The notes beneath the pieces were generated by a model. It searched no databases. It was not told where the DNA came from and saw only the letters and a program-made list of their open reading frames with translations. Shown here piece after piece: positions 34,030 through 44,277 of a DNA stretch of 64,000 bases. The DNA is from Phytophthora sp. 'mugwort' (Eukaryota; Oomycota; Peronosporomycetes; Peronosporales; Peronosporaceae): contig JAUCEF010000012.1 in assembly GCA_033558025.1 (NCBI GenBank), forward strand, positions 1,116,001 to 1,180,000. The letters are read 5' to 3'. The position numbers were made by a program, and so were the translations under genes. Each line of letters starts with the position of its first letter. The first letter of the stretch is position 1.

Positions 34030-37000
34030 ATGGCGCAACGAGGACCTTCGGGACACGGCGAGATGGACCGACGTCGGCGCGCCAGCTCGAACTACTTCGA
34101 GCTGGACGCCGACCGACGCCGCAACAAGTCGGAGCGCTCGGAGCGCTTCAGCCAGCGGCTCAACACGATGGACGTGACGCCCGCGAGCTTCAAGGGCGCG
34201 CCGCAAGACGACGAGGCCGCCATCGACTATTGCTGTGAGTTTCTCAAGGCCAAATTTGGTTTCCAGGAGGGGTCGGTGAGCAACCAACGGGAGCACGTGT
34301 TGCTTCTTCTAGCCAATGGCAAGGCGCGCTGCCTACCAAGTGACTCGGCGGACCACCATCTCGTGCAACTTGCCAATAAGCTTTTCACCAACTACCGTTC
34401 GTGGTGCAAATTTATCCACACGAACCCAGCGACGTACACGGGAACGGGCATTCCGCACTCAACGCCTTCTGGCAATTTGCACATGGATGTGATGCTCTAT
34501 TTCCTTATTTGGGGGGAAGCGGCAAACGTTCGTCACATGCCCGAGTGTGTCTGTTATCTGTTTCATCAGATGCTAACAATGGTTAACGCCGATCCGCAAG
34601 GCCACGAGCGGCAACAGGAAGGATGGTACCTGGACCAGGTGATCCGCCCTATTTGGAGCGAGGCCAGCAACATGCAGCGCCGCAACGCGCTCGGCAAGCC
34701 GCTGGAACACGTCAAGATCCGCAACTACGACGACATTAACGAGTACTTTTGGAAGCAGCATTGCCTCAGTATTCCAGTCACGCAAGTGGGCCAGGAACTA
34801 ACAAACAATCACGGCAAGACGTTCTACGAACACCGCAGCATTTTGACGATGGTGTTGAATTACTACCGTATTTTCCAGTTCAACATGATGTTCCTCGTGC
34901 TTTTGACGGTGTTGGCATTTGCCGTTACGATTTCACCTGATGGTGGCAAAAGTGGCTGGGTCCAATTTGGGCACATTGGCGACGTCGTGGACCCTTTTAC
35001 CACACGAGACCTTAAATTGGCCGTTGTTGCCATCCCATTCAGCCTAAGTTTGATGGCATTTCTCAAGTGTGTAATGGAAGTGTGTCATGGGTGGCATTTG
35101 CTCATCTCCAAAGAGAGTTCAACGACTAGTTCGCGTTCGTTCACATATGGCACAGCACTGGCAACACGTATCATTTGGAACGGAGGGTTTGCCATTTTAT
35201 TTGGTACTATGATCTACGTGCCACTGAATGAAGACAAGGACACGACGCTATTGGACAATCTGTACCCACTTTGTGGTGCTTATATCCTGCCCGGCCTGGT
35301 GGTGCTGCTCACGCAGGCATTCGCCCCGCAGGTCATTAACGGAACATTTGCCGCCAAATTCGTCCGTGAAGGCGAAAGTTGCTATGTGGGCCACGATATG
35401 ACGCCCCCTTTGTCATATCAGGTCAAGTACATCACGTTTTGGATCCTCTTGTGGATAATACAGGCCATCACATCGTATTTCATTCTCGTGCGTCCGCTTA
35501 TGCTGCCCACGTTGAGTATTTACGATATGACGCTGGATTATCAGAACTCGCTGGTGTCATTCCACAATATTGGGATTATCATTGCACTTTGGTTGCCAGT
35601 GGTGTTTATTTTTAACTATGCCACTCAGATTTATTTCACAATTTTTCAAGCTTTGCTCGGTGGATTTCAGGGCATTCTCATGAAAACGGGTGAAATCCGT
35701 GGCGCCAAGGAAATGACCAAGGCGTTTCGTGTCGCTCCGCAGCTATTTGACCAAAAAGTTGTCACGCTACTGGCTCGTTCAAGTGACGCCAGTGCCAGCG
35801 GCACGGATTCCACTCGTGCCAGTGCGCTGGCTGCCGCCTACGAGTCGCAAATGATGCTTCGCTTCGTTGTGGTATGGAATGAAATTGTCAATTCATTTCG
35901 CGAAGGTGATTTACTCGACGATAAAGAGGCTGCGATCCTGCAGTATGACATTCGTAGCACTGGCGAAGTGTTTGAGCCCGTGTTTTTATCAGCAGGGAAG
36001 CTGACAGAGGCCATGAGTCTGGCAATTAAGACTGCAAAGGAAGGCAAAGGCGAGTCTCAGCTCCGTGTGACTCTGGTTGAGAATGATTGTCTCTCGGCGA
36101 TCCGTTCGTTCTTTACAGCCAGTATGTACGTTATTAGTGCACTCTTTGGCACTGACGATGCTGATGTCGTCGACGGGTTTCGTATGATTGAGGAAATTGC
36201 TGCCAGTGGTGGCTTTCTCAAGTCGTTTAACGTCCGGGAACTTGCTAGTCTTCGTGTGGCTGCTGTGGACCTTTTGGAAGAGATTTTAGACCTGCCAGAC
36301 CCTGATGTGCAGTCGCAACACATTCCCAACGCTCGTGTACACTCGATGGGTGTGATTCGCAACTTTGTGTCTAAAATGGAGGCATTTTTGAACGGCATCC
36401 AGTCGTTTTGTGTCGATCCAGCGCTTCAGCGGAAGTTTGGGACTTCAAAGTTTTGTTCCAGTGCGAATGGCTACATGTTTGCCTCGCGTGGCCTTGTGAA
36501 CTTGTTTTGCAGTGATACAGCGATGGGTGCGGCTACACGTGCTTGTCTGTTGCTGTCTCTGGACCGTTCCGAAGCTATGCCACGCACGTCGGAAGCTCAG
36601 CGTCGTCTTGGATTCTTCATGAAGTCGCTTGTGATGGATATCCCTCAGCTACGTTCTATCAAGGAAATGCGCAGTTTCTCGGTCGTGACGCCGTTTTACG
36701 CTGAGACTGTGTTGTTTTCACTGAAAGATTTGAACGATCCTCTTGTGAACCACCCGATTTTCCAACAAGTGGAAGAAGATGGCAAGAATTTAACGATTTT
36801 AAAGTATTTGACGAAGATTCATCAAGAAGAATGGGACAATTTCTTGGAGCGTGTGGATGTGAGTTCTGCTGAGGAAGCGCAGAAGAATCATCCGGAAGAG
36901 ATCCGTCTGTGGGCATCATATCGTGGTCAGACGCTGGCTCGTACGGTGCAAGGCATGATGATGTATGAAGATGCAATCAAGATTCTCCATTGGCTGGAAA

Positions 37001-40000
37001 TTGGCTCGAGCCCGGGCAAAAGCGCCGAGCAGAAGCAAAACCAGTTGCAAGATATGGTCCGGTTGAAATTCTCGTACATTTGTGCCTGTCAAGTGTATGG
37101 AAAGCACCGCGCTGAGGGAAAAGCTCAAGCTGCTGACATTGATTACTTGCTCCGTGAGTATCCGAACCTGCGTGTGGCGTATGTGGACACGGTGGTGCAT
37201 GAAAATGGCGAGAAATCGTTTGACACTGTGCTGATTAAGAGTGAAGCTGATGAGATTGTCGAGGTGTATCGATACTCGTTGCCTGGCGACCCGATTCTGG
37301 GAGAGGGTAAACCTGAGAACCAGAACAATGCCATCGCGTTCACGCGTGGTGAATTCGTGCAGACGATCGATATGAATCAGCAACATTATTTTGAAGAGTG
37401 TCTAAAGATGCCACAGCTTTTGTGCACTGCCGATCTCCACCCGTCAAAGAAACCCGTGTCGATTATTGGCATGCGTGAACATATTTTCACGGGAAATGCC
37501 AGTTCTCTTGCGAAATTCAAGACGTGGCAAGAACTTGTGTTTGTGACGTTGTCCCAACGTGTGCTTGCTGATCCTCTGTACGTGCGTATGCATTATGGTC
37601 ACCCGGATGTGTTCGATAAGGTGCTGGCTATCACACGCGGCGGTGTATCGAAATCTTCAAAGGGAATTAACCTATCTGAGGATGTGTTTGCTGGTTTTAA
37701 CTGCACATTACGTGGCGGTGTTGTGACTCATGTGGAGTTTATGCAGTGTGGTAAAGGACGTGATGTGGCACTGTCGCAGATTTCGATGTTTGAGGGCAAA
37801 TTGGCCAACGGTGCTGGCGAAACGTCACTGGCACGGGAAGCTCACCGTATGGGCCAATTCATGGATTTTTTCCGCTTGAACTCGATGTATTACTCGCACA
37901 CGGGTTTCTACTATGCTACGTGGATGACAATTGTGACAACATTTGTGTACATGTATTGCAAAGTGTACATTGCTTTATCAGGTGTGCAGACGCAAATTGT
38001 TTACAATATGAACACAACGGAGATTATTATGGACAATTCGGAGAATTATGGCTTCGACGACCGCGTATATCATGACATGGACTCGGTGTACAACACACAG
38101 TACTATATTCAAGCGGGTTTGTTCCTGTCACTGCCTCTGATTTGTGTCTATTTTGCTGAAATGGGTCTACGTCGCGGACTGGTGCAGTTTTTAGAGATGG
38201 TATTTACGGCTGGTCCAGCGTTTTTCATCTTCCAACTGGGTACCACAATGCACTTTTTCGATAACAATTTGCTGCATGGAGAAGCTCAGTATAAGGCGAC
38301 AGGACGTGGCTTTAAGATTACGCGCGAAACGTTTGTGCTGCTGTACAAGGCGTATGCTCCGAGTCACTACCGCAAGGCGATGGAACTTGTTGGCTTGTGT
38401 TTAGTATACATGGCGTTTGGCAAATTTAACATTTGTGACACTTCAGTTGCGGGCGAAACGAACTCGTTTGCCTTTGAGTACTGTAAAACGTCGCAGAGTT
38501 TTGGCGTGCAAACTTTTGCCATTTGGGTCATTGCCGTCGTGTGGCTCGTGTCTCCGTATATCTTTAACACGGACGGACTTGACTGGGAAAAGACGAAAGC
38601 TGATGTGACTGCGTGGGCCAAGTGGATGTATGCTCCTGAGGAATATCAGGACGAAGACAAGGTGATGGTTGGCGGGTGGATTGGCTGGTGGAAGGGCGAG
38701 CTCAAGCTTTATCATAACACGAAGCCAATTGCTCGATTCACTGTGATTCTGCGGGAATGCCGTCATTTCCTACTCATGTGGTACGTGGTGGCACTTGAGT
38801 GGGAAATCCTCACTGTAGGTCTGGTATTTGGTGCTTCGGTGGTGACGGTGCTGGCTATGGGTCTTTTTGGTGCTGCGGGCAGCCTCATGCGCAACGTCAA
38901 CTCGTCCATCCGTGCGATGCTGTACACGTTCGTGCTGGTGTTTGCTTTGATCGTGTTTTTCGTGCTCACTGTTGCCATTTTTGACGTCAGTTTCACTAGA
39001 ACGATCTCTCTGTTCTTTGGCTTCATGGCGTCTCTATACGGCATGAATGAAATGGCACGGATGTACAGTTTTGCCAACTCGTCGATTGCCACTGTGGGTA
39101 TGTTCCAGCAACTGGCATTTTTCTTTGATTTCGTGTTTTCAGTGGCAATGATTATCCCACTTCTGGTCATGTCGGCGATTCCATTCTTGAACATTATTCA
39201 GACGCGTATGATGTACAACAAGGGCTTCTCAGAGGTCGTTTCGGCTTCATCTCAGTATGCTTTCTCTCTTGCGGCGTTTATGGGCGTACTGGGCGGTATT
39301 GGCTGTGGCTGGTTGTTCCACTTGTTCACGACGTTGGAGAGCACAGCGGGCTTCCTAAGTTATGTGACGACGTATGATCTACTGGACGGTAATGTCGGCA
39401 ACGGATCGGTCACGTACGCGTTCTATTTCGCTTGTATTGTGGGCACGTTTGTTGCTGGTTTCTTGAATTATTTCATTGGTCGTCGTCTGTCGATCGTCTT
39501 TGGCGGGTTGCTCACCGTGCTGGGTATGTTGGGCGTGAGTGCTGTGCAGTCGGGCGGCGAAGGGTTCTTGATGCCTGGTATTTGCTTGCTGGGTGGCTCA
39601 GTTGGCGTGCTTTTACCTACTTTGGCAGTGTATATTTACGAGATTTCCACTCGTGATATGCGTGGCAAAGCTCTGTTACTACTTGGCAGTGGCTTTCTTC
39701 TTGGCATTTTATTTGCGGCATGGTTTTCCTCGTCGTCGAATGAAGTCGGTTGGGTGTGGCAAGTGTTTATTGCCACAATTATTCTGTCGATTATGACGCC
39801 AGCAGTGTATATTTTCCCAGAGAGTCCGTATTGGGTCTATATGCGTGAAGGTCTCGAGTCATGCGAACGATGTCTCGCTGTACTACGTCGTAAGGAAGGT
39901 GTATCGGAAGAACTGCGCATGATTCGTGACGAAGAAGCTGGCAGTGATGACTCAAGTGCGAGCAGTGGCACGTCGTTCCTGAAATTTGTGATGGGTCTTT

Positions 40001-40716
40001 TCTTGATGCTTGTATCCAGTATTTTCCTGGGTTGTGTCAATATGTACCTATCGGATACTTTCCGTAGTATTGAAGACGCGACGTACATGTTTGTGAACTG
40101 TATGGGGTTGCAGTTCTTGGGTGCGTTGTTTTCCTTCTTCTTTATGGACCGTATCGACCACAAGCGTATCCTGTTTTGCACCTTATTGCCTATGGCTGGT
40201 CTAGTTTTTGTCTTGGGGTTAAATGACAAATCAGAGTTTGTCACGGGTGATAGCGAGTACCTGATGTTGCAGATTGTGGGACTTTTACTGTACTTCTTTG
40301 CGGGATTGGGCATTACATCGGTGCCCTGGGTCTCGTGTGTGGGTCTTTTTACCACGAAACAACGAGCTGTGTATGTGACGGCATATTTCATGGTGTTTTT
40401 CCTGTTGCCAGTGTGTGCCACATACATTCGCTCGAATGATTCGATGAGTGGAGACGAGTACATTTACCTGTTCGCATTGACTGGCTGCTGTATCGTGGCA
40501 ACGGCGCTCTTGTTCACGGTGGGGACGCTCAAGAACGGCATGGTCTGTACCAAGGGCGAAATGGAGGCCGAACGTGCTCGTCTGCGTCGTATTCGGGCCT
40601 CTCGTCGCAGTGCCCGCACGCCTGGAAGCGCGAGATCGAGGAACTTCAGCCGCTCACGTGCCAAGTCGCACTCCAACTATCAGATGTACGAATCGCCTGC
40701 TGGTAGCGCGCCGTAG
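34030..40716 (+). CDS. Beta-1,3-glucan (callose) synthase, FKS type, with C-terminal MFS transporter-like domain
   Basis: Uninterrupted 2228-residue frame, so no intron is needed. After a basic N-terminus comes an FKS1_dom1-like region (DVMLYFLIWGEAANVRHMPE, about residues 152-171). A first membrane block follows at about 275-530. The large cytosolic glucan synthase domain (GT48) spans about 830-1290, with KEMRSFSVVTPFYAETVLFS, RGQTLARTVQGMMMYEDAI, HYGHPDVFDKVLAITRGGVS, KGINLSEDVFAGFN and QCGKGRDVALSQISMFEGK. A second membrane block runs to about 1750. From about 1770 to 2170 the protein resembles an MFS sugar transporter (FIGRRLSIVFGGLLTVLGML, the PESPYWVYMREGLESCERCL linker). It ends in a basic RIRASRRSART tail. 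The enzyme makes wall beta-1,3-glucan from UDP-glucose at the plasma membrane. The transporter part may be structural or sugar-sensing rather than active, which is inference. Confidence 0.95.
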   Translation: MAQRGPSGHGEMDRRRRASSNYFELDADRRRNKSERSERFSQRLNTMDVTPASFKGAPQDDEAAIDYCCEFLKAKFGFQEGSVSNQREHVLLLLANGKARCLPSDSADHHLVQLANKLFTNYRSWCKFIHTNPATYTGTGIPHSTPSGNLHMDVMLYFLIWGEAANVRHMPECVCYLFHQMLTMVNADPQGHERQQEGWYLDQVIRPIWSEASNMQRRNALGKPLEHVKIRNYDDINEYFWKQHCLSIPVTQVGQELTNNHGKTFYEHRSILTMVLNYYRIFQFNMMFLVLLTVLAFAVTISPDGGKSGWVQFGHIGDVVDPFTTRDLKLAVVAIPFSLSLMAFLKCVMEVCHGWHLLISKESSTTSSRSFTYGTALATRIIWNGGFAILFGTMIYVPLNEDKDTTLLDNLYPLCGAYILPGLVVLLTQAFAPQVINGTFAAKFVREGESCYVGHDMTPPLSYQVKYITFWILLWIIQAITSYFILVRPLMLPTLSIYDMTLDYQNSLVSFHNIGIIIALWLPVVFIFNYATQIYFTIFQALLGGFQGILMKTGEIRGAKEMTKAFRVAPQLFDQKVVTLLARSSDASASGTDSTRASALAAAYESQMMLRFVVVWNEIVNSFREGDLLDDKEAAILQYDIRSTGEVFEPVFLSAGKLTEAMSLAIKTAKEGKGESQLRVTLVENDCLSAIRSFFTASMYVISALFGTDDADVVDGFRMIEEIAASGGFLKSFNVRELASLRVAAVDLLEEILDLPDPDVQSQHIPNARVHSMGVIRNFVSKMEAFLNGIQSFCVDPALQRKFGTSKFCSSANGYMFASRGLVNLFCSDTAMGAATRACLLLSLDRSEAMPRTSEAQRRLGFFMKSLVMDIPQLRSIKEMRSFSVVTPFYAETVLFSLKDLNDPLVNHPIFQQVEEDGKNLTILKYLTKIHQEEWDNFLERVDVSSAEEAQKNHPEEIRLWASYRGQTLARTVQGMMMYEDAIKILHWLEIGSSPGKSAEQKQNQLQDMVRLKFSYICACQVYGKHRAEGKAQAADIDYLLREYPNLRVAYVDTVVHENGEKSFDTVLIKSEADEIVEVYRYSLPGDPILGEGKPENQNNAIAFTRGEFVQTIDMNQQHYFEECLKMPQLLCTADLHPSKKPVSIIGMREHIFTGNASSLAKFKTWQELVFVTLSQRVLADPLYVRMHYGHPDVFDKVLAITRGGVSKSSKGINLSEDVFAGFNCTLRGGVVTHVEFMQCGKGRDVALSQISMFEGKLANGAGETSLAREAHRMGQFMDFFRLNSMYYSHTGFYYATWMTIVTTFVYMYCKVYIALSGVQTQIVYNMNTTEIIMDNSENYGFDDRVYHDMDSVYNTQYYIQAGLFLSLPLICVYFAEMGLRRGLVQFLEMVFTAGPAFFIFQLGTTMHFFDNNLLHGEAQYKATGRGFKITRETFVLLYKAYAPSHYRKAMELVGLCLVYMAFGKFNICDTSVAGETNSFAFEYCKTSQSFGVQTFAIWVIAVVWLVSPYIFNTDGLDWEKTKADVTAWAKWMYAPEEYQDEDKVMVGGWIGWWKGELKLYHNTKPIARFTVILRECRHFLLMWYVVALEWEILTVGLVFGASVVTVLAMGLFGAAGSLMRNVNSSIRAMLYTFVLVFALIVFFVLTVAIFDVSFTRTISLFFGFMASLYGMNEMARMYSFANSSIATVGMFQQLAFFFDFVFSVAMIIPLLVMSAIPFLNIIQTRMMYNKGFSEVVSASSQYAFSLAAFMGVLGGIGCGWLFHLFTTLESTAGFLSYVTTYDLLDGNVGNGSVTYAFYFACIVGTFVAGFLNYFIGRRLSIVFGGLLTVLGMLGVSAVQSGGEGFLMPGICLLGGSVGVLLPTLAVYIYEISTRDMRGKALLLLGSGFLLGILFAAWFSSSSNEVGWVWQVFIATIILSIMTPAVYIFPESPYWVYMREGLESCERCLAVLRRKEGVSEELRMIRDEEAGSDDSSASSGTSFLKFVMGLFLMLVSSIFLGCVNMYLSDTFRSIEDATYMFVNCMGLQFLGALFSFFFMDRIDHKRILFCTLLPMAGLVFVLGLNDKSEFVTGDSEYLMLQIVGLLLYFFAGLGITSVPWVSCVGLFTTKQRAVYVTAYFMVFFLLPVCATYIRSNDSMSGDEYIYLFALTGCCIVATALLFTVGTLKNGMVCTKGEMEAERARLRRIRASRRSARTPGSARSRNFSRSRAKSHSNYQMYESPAGSAP

Positions 40717-41517
40717 ATTGGCTGCGCTACATTAGGGCGTTGACAAGATTGCCGGGTTGGACTCGATTCGAGTCGTTGGACATCTTGTTTGCCATGCATG
40801 TTGCTTTTCACATTTCATGATAATCGTTAATTCAACGACAAAATGTTTTTCATCGATGCCACTTTAGAGATTGCCAGTGCGGCGCTGTCGTCACTTGTAA
40901 CGGCGGAAAAAAGTGATGTTGTCGTTTTTTCTAACGTCGAGTTGTCAACTTCAGTTTGAGCTCGCAACGTAACTGCACGTGTTCAGTTTGTAGGTTCGGA
41001 CTGCCTTAATGTAACTGCGCGTGTTCAGTCCTTAGGTTCGGACTGTCTTAACTGATCATAGTATCTTGTTACAAACGTGTTTTTGTAATGTGCTTCACCC
41101 TCGTGAGCTTCCCACGCTGTTAAATTACGAATACTCAACTCCTAAAACGGTTAACCAAACAACTTAACTGACCAGCGGCGAGAGAGACATGAGCTATCCA
41201 GCAACATTCTTGACGTTGCCTGGACTGGTCCGTATGCATCGGGAGAGCTCTCACTTCCATCCGGTGATCTAGAGCTTCTCCCACCTTCCCAGCGATGCCT
41301 GTGTAGCCTTCATACAGCTACGGCGTCGGGGGTCTGTGTCTGTTGCTCTCATAAATCTGCGCCCACGTCAGATATTTCCCGAGATAGTCGGCAAGCTTGT
41401 TACACTCACGCGCTGCATCTTCCTGGGCGCGTCACAAGTGTCTGCGTTTTTGCGTTTGTTCACCCTTAGTCTGTGTTTTGTTTGTCGCAAGCCTCTCGTC
41501 GAGAAGTGCGTAGAGAT
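40717..41517. other. Convergent 3' flanks of glucan synthase and the NIPP1-like gene
   Basis: No gene seen. It contains the 42-bp tandem duplication at 40969-41052 and AT-rich sequence. Both neighbouring genes end here. Confidence 0.55.
40969..41052 (+). repeat. 42-bp tandem duplication
   Basis: GTAACTGCACGTGTTCAG begins the first unit and GTAACTGCGCGTGTTCAG the second. Both continue with TAGGTTCGGACTG, and only a few bases differ between the two 42-bp units. Confidence 0.85.
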
Positions 41518-42778
41518 TCAATCGCTGTTGGCCAGTTCTGTCCTTCGTAGCTCCTCACGAACCCGCATATCGTCCGAATCAATGTCGAGAGGTTCCTCCA
41601 TTTCAGCTTCGGGGTCAGGGATAATCTCGGGCGGTTGACCGCAAAAGTGTACTCGTTTCGGCTCACCCTGCTGATCGTCGCTCGGGTCGTACACACTGAG
41701 GTCGGCTGTGCTGCCACTCTGGTCGGATGAACCTGAAGCTTGGGAGTTCCCTGATTGCCCACGCGAGCGCTTCCGTACCGGTCCAATGCCTGCAAGACCC
41801 AGCAGCTGAACACCATCGGCGCTTCCTCTCCGGTCGCATTCTGGAGCCATTAGCATCAATGCATCCTGGTCTGGAGCCTGAGGCTGCAGCTGGAGCTCAG
41901 GAACCTGACACATTGGAAACATGGGCGGCATGCTTCGTCGCGTTGGCGACAGCTCCAATCGATGAGTAATCTGGGAATTAAGCATCGTATTCTGCTGCAG
42001 CTCCAATTCCTCAGGCGGGAGTCCCACGCGGTTATTGATAATATCCGCAATCTGCTCGCGTGAGTCGAATGACTGGCAACAAAACAAAAAATCCGTCAGT
42101 TTAACACGATAATCCCTCCAAAATCCAGATAAAATAACAATCCAAAAACGCACCTTGAACGTGTACGAGCGCGAAGAGACTCCAAATTTGAGCACTGCAC
42201 CGTGCACGACCAGCGTCGGTTGCAACGCTGTCAGTCTCAACCCGTCCACGAACGTTCCGTGAGCAGATCCAAGGTCCACCACATACGTCGCGCCTTTCTC
42301 ATGGTGCACAATAGTCGCGTGTAGTCTCGAGATGGAACAGTGGCTTAGTACGATATCACACACAGCAGCATTTCTCCCAATAAGGTAAAATGCCTTCTGA
42401 TCCACCGTTTGCTGGAATAAAATAAAATAAAAACATATCGTCAGCCAATAACTCAAAACTAAAAATTCTTCCCTTCTCTAGATCAAGTAACGCACCGTGG
42501 CGATAAGCACGTGGTCTTTATACACGTCCAGCAGTGAGATCGACCTCGGTGGCTTATGCATACACCTGTGCAAGAATTATATTTAAAAAAAAAATAATGT
42601 TTAGTAAGAAAAGAAATAAAAGAGAGAGAGAGAAAGGGGATGAGAGAACAAATGTCTCGTTGCCGTACCATGTCGGAGGGGGAAACGGCACTGTAGGCGG
42701 GTCAATGGGCTCCAGGAACCTGGGCTGCAGCACGAACGTGTCCAGGTGGAGTCTTGGCAGCTGCAGCGCCTGTTCCAT
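41518..42778 (-). CDS. NIPP1-like FHA-domain protein (PP1 regulatory subunit), four exons
   Basis: Likely homologue of nuclear inhibitor of protein phosphatase 1. My model on the minus strand is exons 42778-42669, 42565-42496, 42411-42154 and 42072-41518. The three introns (81-103 bp) have GT-AG ends, frame is kept, and the product is 330 residues. The N-terminus has PFPPPTW, matching the start of NIPP1 (CPTW in animals). The FHA domain (about residues 61-146) has FYLIGRNAAVCDIVL, SHCSISRLHATIVHH and DLGSAHGTFVDGLRL, with the phosphothreonine-binding Arg, Ser and Asn/His-Gly positions. Near the C-terminus EPKRVHFCG (KRVHF at about 285-289) is an RVxF PP1-docking motif followed by acidic residues. 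Expected role: nuclear targeting and inhibition of PP1 in splicing or chromatin. It is divergent from ENY2. A longer open frame upstream of the ATG is considered spurious. Confidence 0.87.
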
Positions 42779-43301
42779 GGTGCTGTCGCTGTTGCTGTCC
42801 GTTGCCTGAGGCGAAAGTTGCAGTGGCGTCTGCGAATGAAAATCGCCCTGCGCTCTGTTGCAGCGTCGGTGGTGAGGGAGCGACGACAAGACGGTGGTTG
42901 GGCCTTCCCTTGGTCTCCTGCCGAGTCGCGCGCGACAAGGGGACGAACGGACTGTTGTGCCTATCGCCGAGTCACGTGACGCTTTCGAGGCTTCTGTAAC
43001 TCGGTCACTGCGATGCTTGTATGTAGGCTGGCACCACGACCGGACACTCTGTAGTGCGGCCCGGCTCTGCGCAGGCAGAGGGAGCCACGATGTGGCGCTA
43101 TTGGTCCGAACGCATCGAGCCAGACCAGCGTTCATCCCGATGCGGCTTGGCAGGTTTTATGTTGATAGACGGGCTGTTTGTAGCACTATGTGAACCCATG
43201 ACGGAAGATAGGCGCAAAGTTTTGACCAATTGCAAAGTCTATGGCCAAGGAGGTCGGACTATTGGTGGAAAAAAGTCATGATTTTATCGAGGAGCTACGC
43301 G
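42779..43301. promoter_or_regulatory. Shared intergenic promoter region between NIPP1-like and ENY2 genes
   Basis: 523 bp between two divergent start codons. The segment is open in several frames on both strands but shows no homology. It is probably the two 5' UTRs plus a bidirectional promoter. No precise core element was identified. Confidence 0.5.
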
Positions 43302-43958
43302 ATGGAAGAGTATGTTGCGCTGCCCGCCGTCGCGGCGTCGTTGCTTGTTGCCTTTGCACTGTCGTCGATTCCCTCCCTGACCGACCGTTTCGATGCCTCT
43401 CTCTCTGCTTTCGTGGCTGAAGGACGCACGCCGACCGCCTGCGGCAGGACGAGGATAGGAAGGCGCGCATTAGCGAGCGCTTGGTGCATAGCGGCGAGAA
43501 GGAGCGGCTCAAGGAGTTGTTGCGTCTCAAGCTGGTCGAGTGCGGCTGGCGCGATGAGATGAAGCTGCACTGCAAAGGTTGACTTTAGTTGGTTAGCTGG
43601 ACGAGGTTTGATGCGCACTAGGATACTGAGACTCTTTGGCAATGGACACGGTAGAGGTGATCCGGAATAAAGGCATCGACCAAGTGACTGTGGAAGATCT
43701 GGTCGAGGAGATTCGACCCAAAGGAAGAGGTGAAGGAGCAGTGGCTGTTAAGCGGGCGGGGTTTTGACTTGAGTGGGATACTGAGAGTTGATTGCTTGCT
43801 GTGTGTGGCTGACAGCGTCGGTGCCCGAGGACATCAAGAACGACCTGCTGGAAAAAATCAAGGCGTTCATTGATAAGGAGGTGGATATCATGACGACCAA
43901 GACCGACGCTGACGTCAAGGACATGCAGCTCGACAAGAAGGCAGCCACCAGCAGCTGA
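43302..43958 (+). CDS. ENY2/Sus1 homologue (SAGA DUB module and TREX-2), four exons
   Basis: Small all-helical protein shared by the SAGA histone H2B deubiquitinase module and the TREX-2 mRNA export complex. My model is exons 43302-43309, 43423-43577, 43655-43729 and 43816-43958. Introns of 113, 77, 86 bp have GT-AG ends, and the product is 126 residues with continuous family homology across every junction. Exon 2 encodes SERLVHSGEKERLKELLRLK and LVECGWRDEMKLHCK. Exon 3 starts with the completed Glu and gives VIRNKGIDQVTVEDLVEEI. Exon 4 gives SVPEDIKNDLLEKIKAFID and a Lys-rich tail. The tiny 8-nt first exon is the least certain part, but without it no in-frame ATG precedes the domain. The gene diverges from the NIPP1-like gene. 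Confidence 0.87.
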
Positions 43959-44277
43959 AGCTAAGAGAGTGGACCCAAACCAAATTCACAAAGATAGCAT
44001 ACATTCGCGGATGGCTGCAATTATTAATACGTGACTTGCCACAGCAGGCAGGAAAATCCAGCAGGCTCAGAACAGATTCACTGACAGCTTATTACAATAC
44101 CACACCGGCGAGCTCTAAGGTTTTCTTTCGCGCCTCCCTGCATTTAGTAGTCACTATTGTGAAACTCGCATATGCACTTGTTTAATGTGTGAAACACCAT
44201 ATTTAAGTGGACCACGCCATTGTCTCGTATTGTGCGGCTGCCACTCACTCGCGCAAAAAGCTCAAGCTCGGACGAAT

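Noticed and set aside
42779..43135. Open extension upstream of the NIPP1-like ATG
   Set aside because: Low-complexity Arg/Ser/Pro sequence without homology; the first residues after the ATG at 42778 already match the expected N-terminus.
43230..43642. Open frames on both strands over ENY2 exons 1-2
   Set aside because: They are alternative-frame shadows of the spliced ENY2 coding sequence.
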